Shown here piece by piece: positions 4,626-9,063 of a stretch of 9,063 bases of DNA; position 1 is the stretch's first letter; every line of letters starts with the position of its first letter. The stretch is from Armatimonadota bacterium (GTDB lineage: Bacteria; Armatimonadota; Zipacnadia; Zipacnadales; FEN-943): contig JANZZA010000175.1 in assembly GCA_026419655.1 (NCBI GenBank), positions 1 through 9,063 of the forward strand. The letters run 5' to 3'. Position numbers and translations under genes: made by a program. Under the pieces are notes generated by a model, which ran no database searches, was not told the DNA's origin, and saw nothing but the letters and a program-made list of their open reading frames with translations.

Positions 4626-7361
4626 ATGGACAAATCACGACTCCGCCAGCCAGAAAGCACATACCTAGCGCTTGCCGTGGAAGACGGTAAGTTGACCGCC
4701 GCGACACGCACAGGCGCTACCAATGGCGAGAGCACCCGTACCGCCAGCGTCCAAGAACTTCCAGCCCTGTTTAGGCGCGCCGACCGCATCCTGGTGTACT
4801 CGCTGGCCGATTGGCAACAAGCCGCACGGCACGCACGGAGTGAGGAAGAAGACGAGCGCGTGGTTGCACTGGGCCCCGTCACTGCAATCCTGATGCCCTG
4901 GCTAACCTGCTATCGCTGGCCCAACGTGCTCAGTGAAATGGGGCTGGCTCCCGGCGGTGCACAAAAACTATTCGACCTGTGCTCGCTGCTGGCCGAGCAT
5001 GCCCGCCGCGCCCCGAGTCGGCTCCGCGCCCTCTGGGCAACCTGTCTCACGCCGGGGCAAGCTCAGGTAATAGGTTTGGAGCCGCAGGCAGTCCCAGGGG
5101 CCGACCTGGCAGCCATCGCCGCCGTTGCGCTCAGGGAAACCACTCCCCACAGGCGGCGCAGCATCCCGGCCAGCGTCACCGATGACGAATTGGTGGACCT
5201 GACAGAGGCAGTTTTTGCCGAAGGGGGCAGCCTGGCCAAAGCTCATCCTCTCTTTGAGCCACGAGAAGGGCAGCGTTTCCTGGCCCGCTGCGTAGCCGAA
5301 GCCCTGGCGCGTGATGAATTCCTTCTCGCCGAAGCAGGAACGGGCATCGGCAAGTCTCTGGCATATCTTGTGCCTTCCGCCCTGTGGGCTATGGCAGGTC
5401 ACCGGCCCGTCGTGGTCGCTACCTTCACACGCAATCTCCAGGACCAGCTACGCGACCGCGACGTGCCCCTCCTCAAAGCCGCTCTCAAAAGCGACCTAGA
5501 CGTGCTTGTCGTGAAGGGGCGATCCAACTATCCGTGCGTGCGGCGCATTCTCGACCGGCTTGCCGAGGCAGCACAAACGCTTTTTCACGAAGGCTTTTTG
5601 GCAGCAGCTTTCCTGACTTCCAGGGCCCTTCAGGCACCCGGTGCCGACCTCGAATCCGTCTCTCCCGAAGCCAGCGAGCTCATTCCCGACCTGGCTGAAG
5701 CGGTCGAGGACGTCCGCGCCCATTACCACACCTGCGCCTTTGCCGCCGGCCTTCCGTGCCCCACCGAGCAGTGTTGCGCGCTCCGCCGCCTCCGCAGCGC
5801 CGCCGAAAACTCCGACATCATCATTACCAATCAAGCCCTGCTGATGGCTGATCTGTCGCGCGATTTGCTACCCGATTACGGGTACCTGGTTATAGACGAA
5901 GCCCATCACCTCGAGGAAGCGGCGACCGGAGCTTTGAAAGCGTCTTTCGGAACATCGTCTCTGATCGAGCTGCAGCGATGGCTGACGGCTGACGAACGCG
6001 GACGGGGCGTCGTGAGGGCAATGACAGACGCCGAGCGGCTCCTTGGCACTGCTGTAGGATGGATTAGCCAAGCAAGAGAGACTTGGCAGGAGTGGCTCGG
6101 TGCCTGGGAGGAAGCTACAGCGCACCTCGAGACAAGCGTCGTGGCTTTGCTAGAGGAAAAGCAGCCCATGCCCCAAGAACCAGCAACTCTCCTAATAGAC
6201 GCGGCCGTCCGCGCCGGGGACCGCTGGGCGACTGTGGAAGAACATGCCGCAGCTCTGGGCCGCCAGGCAAGCCAGGCAGCACAGACATTACGGCAGTGTG
6301 CAGCGGGCATGGAAGAGGCAGCGCACGACAGTGGCGTAGACCTTGCAGGACAGACTATAGTCTTAGGCGGCACAGCCACGGCCCTTGCGGCGGTGGCCGC
6401 CACCGTGGAGCTTATTCTCCTGGGCGAGGCCAGGGACGTGGTCTGGGCCGAAGCTGAGCCACAGCGGCACGGCGTCCGCTGGAGCCTGTGTGTCGCGCCG
6501 GTGGAAGTAGCCGACGCTCTGGCCAGGAAGCTCTATCAGCCCCTGCGGGCCATCATCTTCACAGGTGCCACGCTCACGGCGGACCGAAGCTTTGCTTTCC
6601 TGCGCCGCTCATGTGGCCTCGACGTTTATGCCCATCGCGTCGTCGAAGTGCAAATACCTTCTCCCTTCGACTGGAAGCATCGCCTGCTGCTATGCCTGCC
6701 AAAGGATATGCCCGAGCCAGGCAGCGAAGAGCATGAGCGAACCGTAGTGGAAGTAATATGGCGGATGGCTGAGGCGGCGGGCGGAGGCCTTCTGGCACTA
6801 TTCACGGCCCGGCGACGGATGCTGGCAGCCTTCGAGGCTCTCGAAAGGCCCTTACGGGCCGCCGGCTTGTCGGTGCTATGCCAGGACGTTTCTGGCGAGC
6901 GGTGGTGGCTGATGGACCGGATGCGGGCTGACCCCAGGACTGTGGTCTTTGGCCTGCGCAGTCTGTGGGAAGGCGTAGACGTGCCCGGGCAACATCTGAG
7001 GTGCGTGATAGTTGAGAAGCTGCCTTTCGCCGTGCCCGACGAGCCTCTGGTAGCAGCCCGTAGCAAGTACCTCGACGAACAGGGAGTGGACGGCTACAAC
7101 TCCTATTACGTTCCGGAGGCCATCCGCGCCCTACGACAGGCAGTAGGACGGGTGCTGAGGACTACAAAAGATTACGGCGTGGTCTTCATTCTCGACCCCC
7201 GCATCCACACGCGCCCCTATGGGCGGCGGTTTCTCCGTTCCCTGCCACCGGCCACCATTTGCGCCACTGCCCTGGATGAAGCCCTGGCGCGCGCGGGAGC
7301 GTGGCTTGCCAGTCCTGGCGCAACACAGGATTCGGACACACCGCCTCCTGAAAGCCCGTGA
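4626..7361 (+). CDS. dinG: DinG-family iron-sulfur DNA helicase with degenerate DnaQ-like N-terminal domain
   Basis: A 911-residue superfamily 2, XPD/DinG-type helicase, expected to unwind DNA 5' to 3' using ATP in repair or R-loop and replication-conflict processing. Walker A AEAGTGIGKS (Lys243), KGRSNYPC, the DEAH box in VIDEAHHLEEA (424-427), TGATLT (646-651), LWEGVDVPG and the motif VI box QAVGRVLR (838-845) are all present. Cysteines 304, 370, 378 and 383/384 between motifs I and II are placed as the 4Fe-4S ligands. Residues about 13-128 resemble the DnaQ exonuclease domain of Firmicute DinG, but the acidic ExoI box reads ALAVEDGKL and the later catalytic positions are also changed, so it is probably inactive. 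The ATG at 4626 is preferred; the TTG at 4563 has no ribosome-binding site and would place the hairpin inside the gene. A weak GTGGGG lies 8 nt upstream. Confidence 0.92.
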   Translation: MDKSRLRQPESTYLALAVEDGKLTAATRTGATNGESTRTASVQELPALFRRADRILVYSLADWQQAARHARSEEEDERVVALGPVTAILMPWLTCYRWPNVLSEMGLAPGGAQKLFDLCSLLAEHARRAPSRLRALWATCLTPGQAQVIGLEPQAVPGADLAAIAAVALRETTPHRRRSIPASVTDDELVDLTEAVFAEGGSLAKAHPLFEPREGQRFLARCVAEALARDEFLLAEAGTGIGKSLAYLVPSALWAMAGHRPVVVATFTRNLQDQLRDRDVPLLKAALKSDLDVLVVKGRSNYPCVRRILDRLAEAAQTLFHEGFLAAAFLTSRALQAPGADLESVSPEASELIPDLAEAVEDVRAHYHTCAFAAGLPCPTEQCCALRRLRSAAENSDIIITNQALLMADLSRDLLPDYGYLVIDEAHHLEEAATGALKASFGTSSLIELQRWLTADERGRGVVRAMTDAERLLGTAVGWISQARETWQEWLGAWEEATAHLETSVVALLEEKQPMPQEPATLLIDAAVRAGDRWATVEEHAAALGRQASQAAQTLRQCAAGMEEAAHDSGVDLAGQTIVLGGTATALAAVAATVELILLGEARDVVWAEAEPQRHGVRWSLCVAPVEVADALARKLYQPLRAIIFTGATLTADRSFAFLRRSCGLDVYAHRVVEVQIPSPFDWKHRLLLCLPKDMPEPGSEEHERTVVEVIWRMAEAAGGGLLALFTARRRMLAAFEALERPLRAAGLSVLCQDVSGERWWLMDRMRADPRTVVFGLRSLWEGVDVPGQHLRCVIVEKLPFAVPDEPLVAARSKYLDEQGVDGYNSYYVPEAIRALRQAVGRVLRTTKDYGVVFILDPRIHTRPYGRRFLRSLPPATICATALDEALARAGAWLASPGATQDSDTPPPESP

Positions 7362-7407
7362 CAACTGGACAAACCGTCGGCTCAGGCGCTACAGCAATAA
7401 GAAGAAA

Positions 7408-7426
7408 CCTGTCCCAATAAGACAGG
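7408..7426 (+). other. Short hairpin in the dinG-thioesterase gap
   Basis: CCTGTC (7408-7413) and GACAGG (7421-7426) form a 6-bp stem with a 7-nt loop in the 86-bp gap. It has no T-run and ends just before the GAGGAG ribosome-binding site, so it is more likely a processing or spacing element than a terminator. Confidence 0.3.
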
Positions 7427-7447
7427 GTGAGGAGAAGAACTGAGAAG

Positions 7448-7846
7448 ATGCAAATAACTGCAGACGATTATTGCTTCGCTTGCGGCCACGAAAATCCCTA
7501 CGGCCTGCGATTGTCTGGGTTCCGCATGGCCGGGGAACGCTATGAGTTTGAGTTCACTCCCGCCAGACATCACCAGGGCTGGCAGGGGATCGTCCACGGC
7601 GGTATTGTGGCGACGGTACTCGACGAAGCTATGACCCGTCTGCTCTGGGAACAAGGCATTAAGGCCGTGACGGCAGAAATCGCCGTCAGGTATCGCAAAC
7701 CGCTACCGGTGGGCACACGCGTGAAAGTGTCAGCATGGAAAGTAAGAGAGTTTAGCCGGCTGGTGGAAGTAGCTGCGGCAGTCGCCGACGACAAAAATGA
7801 ATACGCCACGGCCACGGGCAAACTCATGCGAATGGACCATCCATGA
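7448..7846 (+). CDS. Hotdog-fold thioesterase of the PaaI/YbgC-like superfamily
   Basis: A 132-residue protein with the classic single hotdog domain. The N-terminus carries the CFACGxxNPxGL box (Cys9, Cys12) found in one PaaI-like subgroup. The active-site segment is GWQGIVHGGIVATVLDEAM (44-62), with the HGG turn at 50-52 and Asp59/Glu60, followed by VTAEIAVRYRKPLPVGTRV (74-92). Such enzymes hydrolyse acyl-CoA thioesters, but the acyl chain cannot be read from sequence. The start is taken as the ATG at 7448; GAGGAG (7429-7434) is 13 nt upstream, somewhat long. A GTG seven codons earlier (7427) is possible but lacks a ribosome-binding site. Its stop overlaps the rqcH start by ATGA, indicating co-translation. 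A functional link to ribosome quality control is not obvious. Fold is sure; substrate is unknown. Confidence 0.87.
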   Translation: MQITADDYCFACGHENPYGLRLSGFRMAGERYEFEFTPARHHQGWQGIVHGGIVATVLDEAMTRLLWEQGIKAVTAEIAVRYRKPLPVGTRVKVSAWKVREFSRLVEVAAAVADDKNEYATATGKLMRMDHP

Positions 7847-9063
7847 AACCCACGCTGGCCGATAGCTTGTGCTACAACCGACTTTGCGACGAGCTTGGCG
7901 CCGCCGTTAAGGGAACCACCATCAGGCGCGTTGTCACCGTGGGACCGGACGCCGTCGCCCTTGAGACAACTGGCCGACGCTCTGCGGCAAGTGTTTTCCT
8001 GAGCTGGGCGAGAGGCGCCGCCTGTGCGTATTTGCTATCAGAGAACCCGCGCGGCAGCGACGGGCCGCCGCCGATGCCAGGGCTGCCAAAGCTCCTGACC
8101 GGCGCAGTCGTGCAAAACGTCTGTCAGATAGGTTTTGACCGCGTCATCATCATCGAACTGACCAATCTGGGCGGCCTCGGCCCTGACCAAACGGGCAGTC
8201 TGGTTCTGGAAGCCACAGACCGCGAACCAAATTGCGTCCTGGTGCAGAACGGGCGGGTAGTTTCCGTGGCGCGGCCGAGGCCTTTGCGCGAAGGAGTATA
8301 CCGCTGTTTGGTTCCCGGGGAGCCGTATGTACCACCGCCAGGGGGCGAAAAGCTCGACCCTCGTACAGCAACGGCGCATGAACTTGCACGCGCTGTGGAG
8401 GAAGCCGAGAGGCCCTTGGCTGAGGCTTTGCGGGCGGCCGTGCAGGGCCTCAGCGGCCTCTTCTTGCAAGAAACCCTGGCGCGCGCAGGGCTGGAGGGCA
8501 GCACCCCGGTCGCGCAGCAGCCCCCAGACTGGCCCTCGGCCTGGCTGGCAGCCGTCAGGGAAATCCTCTCTGAAGCCGCCAGGGGCCGCACGTGGCTATG
8601 GCGAGATGAAGCTGGAAGGCCGGTCCTTGCCTATCCCGTCCGCCTGCTCCACCTGGGCCGAGAGCCTGAACCGATAGAAAGCCTGAGCATCGGTCTTGAG
8701 GCCATCGGCCGGCGCATAGAAGAGCAACGACGAATCGAGCGGCTGCGAGGCAGCATACGCCGCAGCCTGAAACGGCAGTTGGAAAGCAAGAAACGGTTGC
8801 TCATGCGCCGCCACGAAGAACTCGCAGCAGCCCAGCAGGCCGAAAAATGGCGGCGGTGGGGAGAGCTCATTGTGGCCAACCTCCATAGCATATCGGCCGA
8901 GGCCCAAGACGCAGAAGTCGAAGTCACCGACTATTATTCCCCCAACCAGGAGCGCGTGCGGATTCCCCTGGTTAGCGGCCTAGGACCAAAGGCAAGTGCA
9001 GAAGAATACTTCGCTCGCTACAGGAAGGCACGGCGCGCGGCGGCCCGATTGCCGGCGCTGGTG
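7843..9063 (+). CDS. rqcH: RqcH/NFACT ribosome-quality-control protein, 3' end cut by window
   Basis: An open frame of 407 codons with no stop before the window edge. Its ATG overlaps the thioesterase stop (ATGA). RqcH, the bacterial Rqc2/NEMF relative once annotated fibronectin-binding protein, binds stalled 50S subunits and recruits tRNA-Ala to add C-terminal alanine tails. Residues 1-170 match NFACT-N, including IGFDRVIIIEL with the Asp99-Arg100 pair used for tRNA recruitment, and VPGEPYVPPPGGEKLDP (157-173). A helix-hairpin-helix-like GLSGLFLQETLARAGL (202-217) follows. Residues about 285-345 are the long coiled coil ending AEKWRRWGELIVANL, then VTDYYSP and IPLVSGLGPKASAEEYFARYRKAR, a strong family signature. 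The NFACT-R domain should lie beyond the edge. The N-terminal block is divergent: the usual start DG reads DS, and the PPxFCMLLRKHL box reads PPMPGLPKLL. No clear ribosome-binding site, consistent with coupling. Confidence 0.9.
   Translation, partial: MKPTLADSLCYNRLCDELGAAVKGTTIRRVVTVGPDAVALETTGRRSAASVFLSWARGAACAYLLSENPRGSDGPPPMPGLPKLLTGAVVQNVCQIGFDRVIIIELTNLGGLGPDQTGSLVLEATDREPNCVLVQNGRVVSVARPRPLREGVYRCLVPGEPYVPPPGGEKLDPRTATAHELARAVEEAERPLAEALRAAVQGLSGLFLQETLARAGLEGSTPVAQQPPDWPSAWLAAVREILSEAARGRTWLWRDEAGRPVLAYPVRLLHLGREPEPIESLSIGLEAIGRRIEEQRRIERLRGSIRRSLKRQLESKKRLLMRRHEELAAAQQAEKWRRWGELIVANLHSISAEAQDAEVEVTDYYSPNQERVRIPLVSGLGPKASAEEYFARYRKARRAAARLPALV

Noticed and set aside
8038..8591. Minus-strand open frames of 143 and 155 codons opposite rqcH
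   Set aside because: They lie wholly inside the clearly recognisable rqcH frame and show no domain signature.
1..9063. CRISPR arrays, tRNA or rRNA genes, phage or toxin-antitoxin genes
   Set aside because: No regularly spaced repeats, no tRNA-like or rRNA sequence and no such gene families were seen on either strand.

Overview
The window looks like chromosomal DNA of a GC-rich Firmicute, most likely an anaerobic clostridial lineage. This is inferred from the gene families: a CdaA/CdaR cyclic-di-AMP pair, a long DinG-type helicase, an RqcH (NFACT) protein, and GGAGG-type ribosome-binding sites with GTG and TTG starts. I cannot name the species. Nothing looks like a phage, a CRISPR locus or a recent gene-cluster import. 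The only mobile-looking item is a short MITE-like element.

Left part (1-1673): a small tandem-ACT-domain protein on the minus strand and a FolD-type methylenetetrahydrofolate dehydrogenase on the plus strand are transcribed away from each other. The roughly 360-bp spacer between them holds a 121-bp element with perfect 15-bp terminal inverted repeats flanked by the 5-bp direct repeat CCTAG. The FolD protein is the most notable gene product. By gap-free alignment from memory to E. coli FolD, the catalytic lysine of the cyclohydrolase reaction is replaced by glutamine and the partner glutamine by threonine, so it may be a dehydrogenase only.

Middle part (1690-4083): cdaA and cdaR form a minus-strand operon that meets folD tail to tail with a 16-bp gap. 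The glmM gene that often follows cdaR in Firmicutes is absent at this spot. A divergent control region of about 460 bp separates cdaA from the next gene. It holds one readable sigma-A-type promoter for each direction, both with extended -10 elements, plus direct and inverted repeats.

Right part (4083-9063): plus-strand genes for an SSB-like OB-fold protein, a DinG-family iron-sulfur helicase with what looks like a dead DnaQ-type exonuclease domain at its N-terminus, a small hotdog-fold thioesterase, and an RqcH/NFACT ribosome-quality-control protein that runs off the right edge. The thioesterase and rqcH overlap by ATGA, so these two at least are co-translated. A strong hairpin sits between the ssb-like gene and the helicase gene with no room for a promoter after it.

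I found no convincing new multi-gene system. The genes are mostly housekeeping, and the interest lies in unusual residues, domain decay and control-region structure.
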